A stretch of 64,000 nt of DNA, taken from Bin55 sp965116055 (lineage in GTDB: Bacteria > Pseudomonadota > Gammaproteobacteria > Pseudomonadales > Azotimanducaceae). Location of the stretch: positions 2,356,001 to 2,420,000 of the forward strand of contig OZ220466.1 of the NCBI GenBank assembly GCA_965116055.1, given 5' to 3'. The notes beneath the pieces are model-generated. The model had not been told where the DNA came from and did not search any database. It saw only the letters and a list, made by a program, of their open reading frames with translations. Every line of letters begins with the position of its first letter. Position 1 is the stretch's first letter. Shown piece after piece: positions 26,981 through 36,240 of this stretch. The translations under genes and the position numbers were made by a program.

Positions 26981-28516
26981 TCACTCCCACTCTATCGTCG
27001 ACGGCGGTTTGCTCGAAACATCATAAACGACCCTCGACACCTTTTCGACTTCATTAATGATCCTGGAAGAGATCGTACCGATCAGTTCATACGGAAGTTG
27101 CGCCCAATCCGCGGTCATAAAGTCCGTAGTTTTCACTGCACGTAGCGCGATAACGTAATCGTAACGTCGAGCGTCCCCCATGACGCCAACAGATTTCACC
27201 GGAAGAAACACACAGAATGCTTGCGCTACCTTGTTGTACCAATTCGCGCGCCGTAGTTCTTCAAGAAAAATCGCATCTGCTTGCCGCAGTACATTCAAGC
27301 TCGTTTCATTGACCTCGCCTAAAACTCTAACCGCCAACCCTGGGCCTGGGAATGGGTGGCGTTCAATCATTGAATCCGGTAAACCGAGCGCTAAACCTAC
27401 TTGCCGAACTTCATCTTTAAATAGGTCACGTAATGGCTCTAGCAGCTTGAGCTGAAGGCGTTCAGGTAGACCGCCTACATTGTGGTGACTCTTGATGACA
27501 TGCGTCTTGCCAAAGCGCGTTGCAGCCGATTCGACGACATCGGGATAAATCGTCCCTTGAGCTAAATGAGTTATATTTGGCAGCGAATGTGCCACTTCCT
27601 CGAATACTTTAATAAAGAGCCCACCAATGATCTTGCGCTTGGTTTCGGGCTCATGAACTCCACGAAGGGCTTTGAGAAAACGCGTCTTCGCATCAACGCA
27701 CCGTAAATCCAACATCATCGCATTCGATGGCGCGAACGCATGTACGACCTCTTCGCGTTCATGCAAACGAAGTAGCCCGTTGTCGACAAAAACGCAGTGC
27801 AGCCGTTCGCCAACAGCGCGAGCTAATAATGCAGCAGTAACGCTGGAATCGACTCCACCGGAAAGACCCAAGATCACTTCACCTTCGCCGATTTGCTCCT
27901 TGATATCTTGAGTTAAGCGCTCAATGATGCTCGTAGGTTGCCATGTGGGTTCACACGCGCTTACATCAAACAAGAACCGGCGCAGTATTTCCACACCATC
28001 ACGTGTGTGCGTAACTTCTGGATGAAATTGAATGCCGTACCGCTTTTTTTGAGGATCCGAGATGCCGACAATCGGCGCAGAGGCAGTTGCGGCAGTGCCA
28101 CTAAATCCGACAGGTAGTTCAACGACTTTGTCGCCGTGACTCATCCATACGGGAATGTCTTCGCCTAGCCCGTGCAATAGTGGGTCGCCGCCGTTAATGC
28201 GCACGGTTGTCGCACCAAATTCTTTAAGAGCCGAGTTCTCTACCCGACCGCCTAGTTGATCAACCATCGCTTGCATGCCGTAACAGATGCCAAGCAAGGG
28301 TTTGCCGCTATGTAGTACGCACGCCGGTATGCGTGGGGTGATGCGCTCGGTGACCGACTCCGGACCGCCCGAAAGAATGAATGCGTTCGGTTGAAGCATT
28401 GCAAGCTGCGACTCATCCGCATCAAACGGGTGAATCTCGCAGTAGACATTCAGTTCGCGAACACGCCGCGCAATGAGTTGGGTCGTCTGCGAACCGAAAT
28501 CGATAACGACGATCAC
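26981..28516 (-). CDS. guaA: GMP synthase (glutamine-hydrolysing)
   Basis: This 511-residue enzyme converts XMP to GMP. Seen: an N-terminal class I glutaminase with SGGPESV, the nucleophile C78 in GICYGMQ and FHPEVTHT; the ATP-pyrophosphatase P-loop LSGGVDSSV; and the C-terminal dimerisation domain ending PPSTIEWE, the standard GuaA tail. The start is GTG 28516. It lies 53 bases after guaB in the usual guaBA order. Confidence 0.97.
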   Translation of the reverse strand: MIVVIDFGSQTTQLIARRVRELNVYCEIHPFDADESQLAMLQPNAFILSGGPESVTERITPRIPACVLHSGKPLLGICYGMQAMVDQLGGRVENSALKEFGATTVRINGGDPLLHGLGEDIPVWMSHGDKVVELPVGFSGTAATASAPIVGISDPQKKRYGIQFHPEVTHTRDGVEILRRFLFDVSACEPTWQPTSIIERLTQDIKEQIGEGEVILGLSGGVDSSVTAALLARAVGERLHCVFVDNGLLRLHEREEVVHAFAPSNAMMLDLRCVDAKTRFLKALRGVHEPETKRKIIGGLFIKVFEEVAHSLPNITHLAQGTIYPDVVESAATRFGKTHVIKSHHNVGGLPERLQLKLLEPLRDLFKDEVRQVGLALGLPDSMIERHPFPGPGLAVRVLGEVNETSLNVLRQADAIFLEELRRANWYNKVAQAFCVFLPVKSVGVMGDARRYDYVIALRAVKTTDFMTADWAQLPYELIGTISSRIINEVEKVSRVVYDVSSKPPSTIEWE

Positions 28517-28569
28517 GAGCTGTAAATGTCCAGATGAGAGGTTGTTAAACCGACCGTGGATATCGACTT

Positions 28570-30036
28570 TTAACCGGGGTAGTTTGGCGCTTCCTTCACG
28601 ATATCGACATCGTGCACATGGCTCTCGGCTTGACTTGCACTCGTAATCGTGACGAATTGTGACTTGGTGCGCAGCTCATCAATCGTTTCGCATCCGGTGT
28701 AACCCATAGCACTTTGTAGACCGCCCATCATTTGTTGTACTACAGCACGCACCGGTCCCCGATACGGCACGCGACCTTCTACGCCTTCAGGTACAAGCTT
28801 GTTCAGGTTCGCATCTTCCGCTTGGGCATATCGATTGCGCGAGCCTTGGTGCTCTGCCATCGCCCCCAGCGATCCCATACCGCGATAGCTCTTGTAACTT
28901 CGACCTTGATAAAGTTCGATCTCGCCAGGTGCTTCGTCCGTACCAGCCAGTAGCGATCCGATCATGATGCAATCAGCTCCGGCTGAAATTGCTTTCGCGA
29001 TATCACCAGAGTAGCGAATGCCGCCGTCTGCAATTACCGGTACGTCTTCATCCTTAAGTTCAGTCGCCACATCATCAATCGCCGTCACTTGAGGTACCCC
29101 AACACCGGTGACCATCCGCGTCGTGCAAATACTGCCAGGACCGATGCCAACCTTGATGCCATCAACGCCGGCATCAACCAACGCTCGAGCTCCTTCCGCC
29201 GTCGCTACATTACCGCCAATCACCCGGAGATCAGCGAAAGATTGCTTGATCCAACGAATGCGCTCAATGACGTTTTGCGAATGTCCGTGTGCAGTGTCCA
29301 CAACGATGACATCGGCCCCCGCTTCGGTCAATTTAGCGACACGCTCGTCGGTCTCGGGGCTCGTGCCTACCGAAGCGCCTACGCGTAATTGGCCCGCGTC
29401 GTCCTTACATGCGCTCGGAAAATCTTGCGCTTTCTGAATATCCTTTACGGTCACCATACCGCTAAGTCGACCATCAGCATCCGTTAATAGGACTTTCTCA
29501 ATGCGATGTCGGTGCAGTAAATCAAGAATCGTTTCGAACGACGAGTCTTCCCGCGCCGTCACGAGTTTGGATTTCGGCGTCATGACATCGGCGACGCGCA
29601 AATCCATCCGCGACTCGAATCGAATGTCCCGATGCGTGACAATGCCAACGAGCTCGTTTTCACGAAGGACTGGCACGCCAGATATTCTGTGTTGCGAGGT
29701 CAGGTCAATGAGGTCTTGAACGGTCGCGTTTTCATCAATGGTGATCGGATCGCGAATCACGCCAGATTCATACTTCTTGACTGTGCGCACTTCATTTGCT
29801 TGCGCTTCAATCGACATGTTTTTATGCACAATGCCGATACCGCCCTCTTGCGCGATACTAATCGCAAGTCGGGCTTCGGTGACCGTGTCCATCGCCGCCG
29901 ACATCAGGGGAATATTTAGAGTTAGATCACGCGTGGCACGCGACACGAGCGAGACGTTTGCAGGAAGTACGCGGGAATAGCCAGGACGTAACAGCACATC
30001 GTCAAACGTCAGAGCATTGTTGTTGGTAAGCAACAT
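28570..30036 (-). CDS. guaB: IMP dehydrogenase
   Basis: This 488-residue enzyme oxidises IMP to XMP, the committed step to GMP. Seen: N-terminal NALTFDDVLL, two CBS domains between about residues 95 and 210, the catalytic cysteine loop GIGPGSICTTR, and the mobile flap YRGMGSLGAM. Length and layout are standard. It is the first gene of guaBA, so the promoter should lie in the spacer up to 30474. Confidence 0.97.
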   Translation of the reverse strand: MLLTNNNALTFDDVLLRPGYSRVLPANVSLVSRATRDLTLNIPLMSAAMDTVTEARLAISIAQEGGIGIVHKNMSIEAQANEVRTVKKYESGVIRDPITIDENATVQDLIDLTSQHRISGVPVLRENELVGIVTHRDIRFESRMDLRVADVMTPKSKLVTAREDSSFETILDLLHRHRIEKVLLTDADGRLSGMVTVKDIQKAQDFPSACKDDAGQLRVGASVGTSPETDERVAKLTEAGADVIVVDTAHGHSQNVIERIRWIKQSFADLRVIGGNVATAEGARALVDAGVDGIKVGIGPGSICTTRMVTGVGVPQVTAIDDVATELKDEDVPVIADGGIRYSGDIAKAISAGADCIMIGSLLAGTDEAPGEIELYQGRSYKSYRGMGSLGAMAEHQGSRNRYAQAEDANLNKLVPEGVEGRVPYRGPVRAVVQQMMGGLQSAMGYTGCETIDELRTKSQFVTITSASQAESHVHDVDIVKEAPNYPG

Positions 30037-30474
30037 ACTGATTAGCCGTCTGCCAAAAGGGGATTTTAGCGATGCTGTGGCAATTCCAGACGGTATCTTG
30101 AGTGAGGCTAATAAAGAAAACTCGAATTTGCGCAGAGTAGATTGAGGTTAGCGCTGACTGTAAGCGGAACAGCGTAAGATGGCGGTGCAATTACGCCAGC
30201 AGGAAGGTGATAGCCTACGCAAAATGGTGGGGCTGTCTTAAAGTGTCGGCGACGGTGATCGCAAAGATCCCCGAGTTGAGAACGGGCCTCATGCAGGAAC
30301 GAAAGAAACTATCTCCTTGCCGCATGCTGAGCACCAGCGAATTCAAGCCAAACAACGCGAGAGCCTACCGTAAAGCGATTGAATACATCATCTAACCATC
30401 GCGCAATCTAGAATCTACCGGGCGGTTAAGCGCCAGCGTATTCTTGATATTTATCTTATAGCGTTCACTCATTC
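30037..30474. other. Divergent spacer between guaB and xseA
   Basis: This 438-base spacer should hold promoters for both genes. CCGTCTG (30046-30052) and CAGACGG (30087-30093) can form a hairpin in the guaB leader. A 62-codon reading frame at 30207-30395 has no family resemblance, and I do not call it a gene. Confidence 0.45.
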
Positions 30475-32076
30475 ATGCGGAAAGATGGCACTAACGAGCC
30501 TATTCACACGGTCGCCGAAGCTATCCAGCGCGTTAACCGCGTACTTGATGAAGAGTTTATGCCGATTTGGGTGACTGGCGAAGTTGCAAATCTCTATTCG
30601 ACCTATCACTGGTACTTCAATCTAATTGAAGGTCATGCGAGTATCAGTTGTGCGATGTTCAACAGTGTTGCCAGACGCCAACGCGTGAATGTCGAAGTCG
30701 GTTCGAAAGTCAATGTCCTCGGCAAATTCTCAATTTATCCTGAGCGCGGTCAATTTCAGATCATCGTACAACGAATCGAACTTGCGGGCGAAGGGGCTAT
30801 GCGCGCAGCTTTTGAGAAGCTGCGCCGTGACCTTGAGCGAGAGGGCTTATTTCGCACAGAACATAAGAAACCTCTACCTGATTTTCCTACCCGAGTCGCG
30901 CTCATTACGGCAAGTGGCAGTGCAGCTATCCGCGATGTCGTATACAACTTCAACCGTCGGTACCCATTAACCGACATCGTACACATACCGACTCTCGTCC
31001 AAGGCCGTCACGCACCGGACGATATCGTGCATGCGATACAACGCGCAATGCAACCTGAAGTCGCTGCCGATGTTGTGCTCTTGACGCGAGGCGGCGGTTC
31101 GTACGAAGATCTCAACGCATTCAACGACGAAATGGTCGCGCGGGCCATCTTCGCTTGTCCGATACCGCTAGTGAGCGCTATCGGACACGAACGCGACGTC
31201 ACCATGGCAGACTATGTAGCCGATGTCCGCGCTGCGACACCGTCAACTGCTGTCGAATTGACGACGCCGGATATTGAGGAGTTGCGCGGTTATGTGCATG
31301 GCTTCCGCCAGCGCGCGGTTGATCTTGTTCAAACTGAACTAACGCACCGACAACAAGAACTTGATGTATTACGAGCCAGACTAAACAAACCATCACAAGA
31401 GATCGAACATAAAGAAGCGACCTTACAGCGGGTGCGTGAGAAACTACAAGCCGCCTTGAAAGTTCAATTCGAACGGGCTGTCGCGACGCAAGATGCTCTT
31501 GTATTTCGCTTGCAGCGAGGCTCGCCACAAACGCGCATCGACGCGTTAAACGAACGCCTAATCAGCATCGAACGACGCTTGCAGCTCGCGAACCCAATCA
31601 CTCACTTACGCGATCTCGAACGACGTCGAGTCGAGTCGCTTCGACGATTACATGCATTCATAACGACCACGCAAACACAACGCGAAACCTATGTCGCCGC
31701 TGTTCAAACCCGGCTAACACAACAAAACCCTATCACAACGATTCAGAGCAAGACCGATCAGATTGCGCGGTTACGCCATACCCTCACGCGTTCGATCGAA
31801 CATGCGATGGCTGAGCGCGCGAGCGCACATCAACGCAGTACAGCCACATTGCGAGCTGTGAGTCCTTTCGCGACGCTCGAACGCGGTTATGCGGTAGTAA
31901 CAAAGCCGGATGGCACGACTTGGGGGCAAATCGTATCGAATGTCGAAGAAGTCGAAGACGGTGACACGATTAACGCTCATGTACACGGCGGTACGATTGA
32001 CGCAGTCGTACGCTCAGTGATTCAACGGCAGGACTCAACTTCGGACCGAGATGCAACCGAACCTACATCGTCGTAG
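30475..32076 (+). CDS. xseA: Exodeoxyribonuclease VII large subunit
   Basis: This is a 533-residue XseA, the catalytic subunit of ExoVII, which degrades single-stranded DNA. Seen: the N-terminal OB-fold with WVTGEVANL, the RVALITASGSAAIRD segment, LTRGGGSYEDLNAFND and SAIGHERDVTMADYVADVRAATPSTAAE-like text (here TAVE), followed by a long coiled-coil region and the C-terminal LERGYAVV. It is a little longer than the E. coli protein, mainly in the coiled coil. No xseB is seen nearby. The M23 gene follows after four bases. Confidence 0.95.
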   Translation: MRKDGTNEPIHTVAEAIQRVNRVLDEEFMPIWVTGEVANLYSTYHWYFNLIEGHASISCAMFNSVARRQRVNVEVGSKVNVLGKFSIYPERGQFQIIVQRIELAGEGAMRAAFEKLRRDLEREGLFRTEHKKPLPDFPTRVALITASGSAAIRDVVYNFNRRYPLTDIVHIPTLVQGRHAPDDIVHAIQRAMQPEVAADVVLLTRGGGSYEDLNAFNDEMVARAIFACPIPLVSAIGHERDVTMADYVADVRAATPSTAVELTTPDIEELRGYVHGFRQRAVDLVQTELTHRQQELDVLRARLNKPSQEIEHKEATLQRVREKLQAALKVQFERAVATQDALVFRLQRGSPQTRIDALNERLISIERRLQLANPITHLRDLERRRVESLRRLHAFITTTQTQRETYVAAVQTRLTQQNPITTIQSKTDQIARLRHTLTRSIEHAMAERASAHQRSTATLRAVSPFATLERGYAVVTKPDGTTWGQIVSNVEEVEDGDTINAHVHGGTIDAVVRSVIQRQDSTSDRDATEPTSS

Positions 32077-32080
32077 CGAC

Positions 32081-32920
32081 ATGAAGACCCATGTCGCTAC
32101 CACTCTTGGCATCTGCTTCGCTCTATTTACTGTATTGACTTGGGCTAGGGCTAGTTCCCTGCCTCAAGGCGCGCACGGCAGCGTCATCCTTGTACCGATC
32201 AAGGCCGCTGAAACTGTCAACAAGGTTGTATTCGAAGGAAGAACGCAACTCATCGCTGGCGACTTTGCCGTAGTAGCGATTCCATTATTTATGGAAGCAG
32301 GTGAGCGCGAAATAGATGTGTCGTATCAGAACGGGCAATCGCTAAGCAAACGGATCAAGGTGCTTGATAGGGCATATCCTGAGGAACGCATCACTATTGC
32401 AGACCAAGAGCAAGTCTCACCGTCGGCGACGAACTTACAGCGCATTCGAAACGAAATAGCACGTATGCGCGAAGCATATGCCTTATTTACCACTCAACCG
32501 TCGGAACTATTGCCAATCGTACAACCGGTTGAAGGTCGAAAATCTGGTGTATTCGGCTCAAGACGGTATTTCAATGACCAACCGCGTAACCCCCATTCCG
32601 GTATCGATCTGGCTGCAGCGGAGGGTACCCAGATAAAAAGCCCCGCGCCCGGTACAGTGGTAGTCGTTGGCGATTTCTTTTTCAATGGGCTGACGGTCAT
32701 GATTGATCACGGCGGTGGGTTCGTCTCAATGATGTGTCACATGAGCGAAGTTACAGTAGCCGAAGGCGAACGAATCGAACGCGGCGCGATTGTAGGTAAG
32801 GTTGGCTCCACTGGGCGTTCCACCGGTCCGCACTTACATTGGACGATTAGTCTAGGCGGTGTGAATACTGATCCGGAGGTATTTATGCGCGTGCTGAACG
32901 TGTTATACGAGAACCCGTAG
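32081..32920 (+). CDS. M23-family metallopeptidase, exported
   Basis: This is a protein of about 279 residues with a signal peptide (LGICFALFTVLTWARASS). Seen: the zinc site H172-x3-D176 in HSGIDLA, H220 in SMMCHM, and the H251-L-H253 motif in GPHLHW. All catalytic parts of an LytM/M23 endopeptidase are present, so peptidoglycan cross-link cleavage in the periplasm is likely. ATG 32081 is chosen because it starts the signal peptide; the frame is open ten codons further upstream into xseA. It is four bases after xseA and convergent with der, ten bases away. Confidence 0.92.
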   Translation: MKTHVATTLGICFALFTVLTWARASSLPQGAHGSVILVPIKAAETVNKVVFEGRTQLIAGDFAVVAIPLFMEAGEREIDVSYQNGQSLSKRIKVLDRAYPEERITIADQEQVSPSATNLQRIRNEIARMREAYALFTTQPSELLPIVQPVEGRKSGVFGSRRYFNDQPRNPHSGIDLAAAEGTQIKSPAPGTVVVVGDFFFNGLTVMIDHGGGFVSMMCHMSEVTVAEGERIERGAIVGKVGSTGRSTGPHLHWTISLGGVNTDPEVFMRVLNVLYENP

Positions 32921-32930
32921 CGGGCTCAAT

Positions 32931-34346
32931 TTAACGCGCGTGCTTTGCCTTCGCACGGGCTTTACGGTGTTGAATCAGCCGGCGGCGATGCTTTTGTTGA
33001 CCTGGCGTGAGGACATTGCGCCGATTCGCAAAGGGATTGGTCGAATCGCGACATTCAACGACCACAGGCATCCCCTCAAGTTGTAGTGCCTTGCGCAAAT
33101 GATTCTCTAGATAGCGAATATACGCCACCGGCAACGCTTTGACCCGATTGCCGTGTAAAAGCACCGACGGCGGATGATCGCGCAGCTTGTTCGCGTAGCG
33201 AATTTTGATCGGCCGACCTTGATGCGTCGGTGGCGCATGACGCACAACAGCTTGTTGAATCAGTCGATTCAGCTCAGGCGTTGTAATACGCAGGTGTCCG
33301 GCCGCATGAACTTCTCGCACTTTGGCATAGAGTTTCCTCATCCCGGTCCCAACGAGCCCCGACGTATAGCGAACCGGGATCCACTCCGCAAATGCCAGCC
33401 GTCTCGCAAGTACAGTCTGTAACTGATGACGTTGTTGCGTATTGATGGCGTCAATTTTGTTTACAACCAGCACAACGCCCGTGCCGGCCTGCACGGCATA
33501 ACTGACAATGTGCAGATCTTGTTCCACGATGCCTTCGACCGCGTCAATCACTAGTAGCGCAATATCCGCGACCGCCAACGCGTCAAGTGCTTTCACGACC
33601 GAGAACTTTTCGACGACATCGGTCACTTTGCCTTTGCGGCGAATGCCTGCTGTGTCGATAAGCGTATAACGTTGACCATCCCGCTCGAACGGAACATAAA
33701 TGGCATCGCGTGTCGTACCAGGTTCGTCGAACACGACGCAACGATCGTCGCCGAGAAGCGTGTTGACTAGCGTTGATTTACCAACATTCGGACGTCCAAT
33801 CACAGCAATTGGAATACCTTCAGGATCTGGCATCTCGGTCGGCCGATTAAGAAAAGGCGTAAGTGCATCTCGTAACGAATGAACGCCTTCCCCATGCGTT
33901 GCGGAAATGAACGCTACATCGCCAAAGCCAAGACCATGTAGTTCTGCTAACGCAAGCCGTTGGGTTCTTTTCACGCCATCAATCTTGTTCACGACCACCT
34001 TGACAGGTCTTCCAAGCTTGCGCAGGTCCTGAAGAATGCGTTGATCCGCCGCGGTGACGCCAGTTGCTGCGTCTAACAACAGCACGACAACATCAGCCTC
34101 GTCAATGGCGAGTTGAACCTGCGTATTTACATGATCAGCGATTAAGGATTGATCGTATAGCCCGCCCGTATCGATCACCGTCACCCACTGCTCGCCGAAT
34201 TGCGCGCGCCCATATTGACGATCGCGAGTCAGCCCGGGGCGATCGTGAACCAGCGCATCTCGTCCCCCGCAAAGGCGATTGAAAAGAGTCGATTTGCCAA
34301 CGTTGGGACGGCCGACGATGGCAACCGTACCCGAACTTAAGGTCAC
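32931..34346 (-). CDS. der: Ribosome-assembly GTPase Der (EngA)
   Basis: This is a 471-residue Der, which acts in 50S subunit maturation. Seen: two tandem GTPase domains, each with GRPNVGKST (near residues 12 and 184), DTGGL/DTAGI and NKID motifs, then a KH-like domain. The basic C-terminus is rich in Arg, Lys and His. The start overlaps the end of bamB by four bases. This is the canonical bamB-der order. Confidence 0.97.
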   Translation of the reverse strand: MTLSSGTVAIVGRPNVGKSTLFNRLCGGRDALVHDRPGLTRDRQYGRAQFGEQWVTVIDTGGLYDQSLIADHVNTQVQLAIDEADVVVLLLDAATGVTAADQRILQDLRKLGRPVKVVVNKIDGVKRTQRLALAELHGLGFGDVAFISATHGEGVHSLRDALTPFLNRPTEMPDPEGIPIAVIGRPNVGKSTLVNTLLGDDRCVVFDEPGTTRDAIYVPFERDGQRYTLIDTAGIRRKGKVTDVVEKFSVVKALDALAVADIALLVIDAVEGIVEQDLHIVSYAVQAGTGVVLVVNKIDAINTQQRHQLQTVLARRLAFAEWIPVRYTSGLVGTGMRKLYAKVREVHAAGHLRITTPELNRLIQQAVVRHAPPTHQGRPIKIRYANKLRDHPPSVLLHGNRVKALPVAYIRYLENHLRKALQLEGMPVVVECRDSTNPFANRRNVLTPGQQKHRRRLIQHRKARAKAKHAR

Positions 34347-35593
34347 GCCGAACGATCGAGCTCAAGCGCAACCAACTTGCCGCTCTTTGTCAATAGATAG
34401 ACGATCCCATCAACTTGTGACAACGTAGGTTGAATGGCGCTACTGTCGACGCGTCTTCGTGCGACGAGACGCCCGTCGCTTTGCGCGATCACATGCACGA
34501 ATCCTTGAAAGTCCCCGACGAAAATGTAATTGCTGTATGCAAGCGGATCAGTCAGATTGCGTCGTAAAAATCCGTCCTGTCGCCACGCGACCGTACCGTC
34601 GCGCTGCTCAATGGCCACGATTTCGTCTTCGTCCGTAATCGCAAAGACCAGGCCGTAACCGGATTGCAAGGCACGCACGGAAGAAACATCTGCTTCCCAG
34701 ATCGGCTGTCCGTCCGACCGGCGCATCGCCCGCGTGGTTCCTTGATGCGCTGAAGCGAACACCAATGCCGATTCGACTAGTGGTTTGCCGTCGACATCAA
34801 CCATCCGGTTGAGTTCAGATGTCCCGGCTGGAAGAGAGACTGTCTGCTCCCAAAGTAACTCGCCACTCGTTGCGTCAATCGCAACCAGGACACCATTTCC
34901 AAATCCTGCATAAACAATCCCTGAGCTAATGACAGGAGCTGCAGTACCACGTAATGTGACGAGCGGATTTTGCGAATGAAACACCCATTTCTGCGACCCA
35001 TCCTCAATGGCCAGCGCGAAAAGATTGCCATCGCTAGTTTGAACAAAGACGGCATCCCGCGACGCAGTAGGCGATGCCAGCACTTCGCTGGTTAACACAA
35101 CCCGCCAACGCTCTTCTCCATTTGCAGCGGACAGCGCCACTACTTCGCCACGCGCGGTACCTAGAAAAATCGTATCTACACCCACGCCGATGCCACCGGT
35201 CACGAATGATGGATCGCTGCGATCCATCACGTTAAAGAAGCCTTTGCTCATGGGTCGGCCAAGACGCGAGCGCCACTTCAACTCTGGATCGTCGCGACTG
35301 AATGCGACAACATAGCCGTACGCGTCTGCGGCAAAAATCGTTTCTTCCTCGGCCGCCGGTGACAGATCAATGAACTTTTTACCGATGCCCTGACCAACCT
35401 GGCGACGCCACAACACCTGAAGATCTGCTTCCGGTTCGAACTCGACTAGACGCAACGGTTTAGCAGCTTTAGTTTTTTTAGGCGCTTTTTCTCGCGTCGG
35501 CTGCGACTGGGATGTGGCACAACTTGAAATGATCACCGTCGTGCACAAACAAGCCATGATCGCTAGTACCAGCGACCGCGGCAAGGCATTCAT
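34343..35593 (-). CDS. bamB: Outer-membrane assembly lipoprotein BamB
   Basis: This 416-residue lipoprotein of the BAM complex helps insert beta-barrels into the outer membrane. Seen: a signal peptide ending in the lipobox ISSC, then a PQQ-type beta-propeller with many VxAxDxxxG-like blades, and the conserved loop PAGTSELNRMVDVDG. Position between yfgM and der, overlapping both by four bases, supports the call. Confidence 0.95.
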   Translation of the reverse strand: MNALPRSLVLAIMACLCTTVIISSCATSQSQPTREKAPKKTKAAKPLRLVEFEPEADLQVLWRRQVGQGIGKKFIDLSPAAEEETIFAADAYGYVVAFSRDDPELKWRSRLGRPMSKGFFNVMDRSDPSFVTGGIGVGVDTIFLGTARGEVVALSAANGEERWRVVLTSEVLASPTASRDAVFVQTSDGNLFALAIEDGSQKWVFHSQNPLVTLRGTAAPVISSGIVYAGFGNGVLVAIDATSGELLWEQTVSLPAGTSELNRMVDVDGKPLVESALVFASAHQGTTRAMRRSDGQPIWEADVSSVRALQSGYGLVFAITDEDEIVAIEQRDGTVAWRQDGFLRRNLTDPLAYSNYIFVGDFQGFVHVIAQSDGRLVARRRVDSSAIQPTLSQVDGIVYLLTKSGKLVALELDRSA

Positions 35594-36219
35594 GGCGGCG
35601 CAGACGGAATGCTTGCGACGCGCATATCAACTGGAGCGCTATTGAATTGAGTCGGCATCTGTTCTTTGGCCGTCTTATAGGCATCTCGAGCAGCATCCAA
35701 TTCGTTTTTTTGAAAGTGCACGTCCCCTTTCAGCATAAGCGCTTGCCACTGATAACCATCAGTTTCGATAGTTTGTAAAGAATCAAGCACCGCGTCGAAT
35801 TCACCTAGTTCAAATTCCACTTTGGCCTTACGAAGCGCAACTAGGTCACCAAGCGGCGTACCGGATGCGACATCATTTGCCGTCGTTAATGACTGATACG
35901 CCTCCTCATAGTTCCCTTCATCAATCGCATTTTTTGCTAGCCGCAGTAGGGTGAATACGTAGTAGGCCGAATCGCCGTAGTTCGCTGCAAGATCGTCCAC
36001 GAACAACGCGGTGGGCTCCCCAAGCCCAGAAGCTTCCATAAAGCTGGTATACAGATCTGCGGCAGCATGCGCGCGTTCAGCTTGATACACCTTGAAGTAA
36101 TCCCAACCAACCGTACCCCCAATCCCAATCGCGATCGCCAGCACAACGGTGATACCGTAATCTTTCCAAAGCTTCTTGATCCTGTCGACTTGTTCTTCGT
36201 CAGTCAAATAGTCGGCCAC
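35590..36219 (-). CDS. yfgM: YfgM-type ancillary SecYEG protein
   Basis: This 209-residue membrane-anchored protein matches YfgM. Seen: a short cytoplasmic start (MADYLTDEEQVDRIKKLWKD), one transmembrane helix (about 22-42), and a periplasmic TPR-like region (PF09976) with the family phrase SAYYVFTLLRLA. YfgM links the Sec translocon to periplasmic chaperones. It sits in the usual hisS-yfgM-bamB order. Confidence 0.93.
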   Translation of the reverse strand: MADYLTDEEQVDRIKKLWKDYGITVVLAIAIGIGGTVGWDYFKVYQAERAHAAADLYTSFMEASGLGEPTALFVDDLAANYGDSAYYVFTLLRLAKNAIDEGNYEEAYQSLTTANDVASGTPLGDLVALRKAKVEFELGEFDAVLDSLQTIETDGYQWQALMLKGDVHFQKNELDAARDAYKTAKEQMPTQFNSAPVDMRVASIPSAPP

Positions 36220-36240
36220 GAGTCGTTCTATCGCGTCATA

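Noticed and set aside
30207..30395. A 62-codon plus-strand frame between guaB and xseA
   Set aside because: No family likeness, weak start context, and it lies where both promoters are expected.
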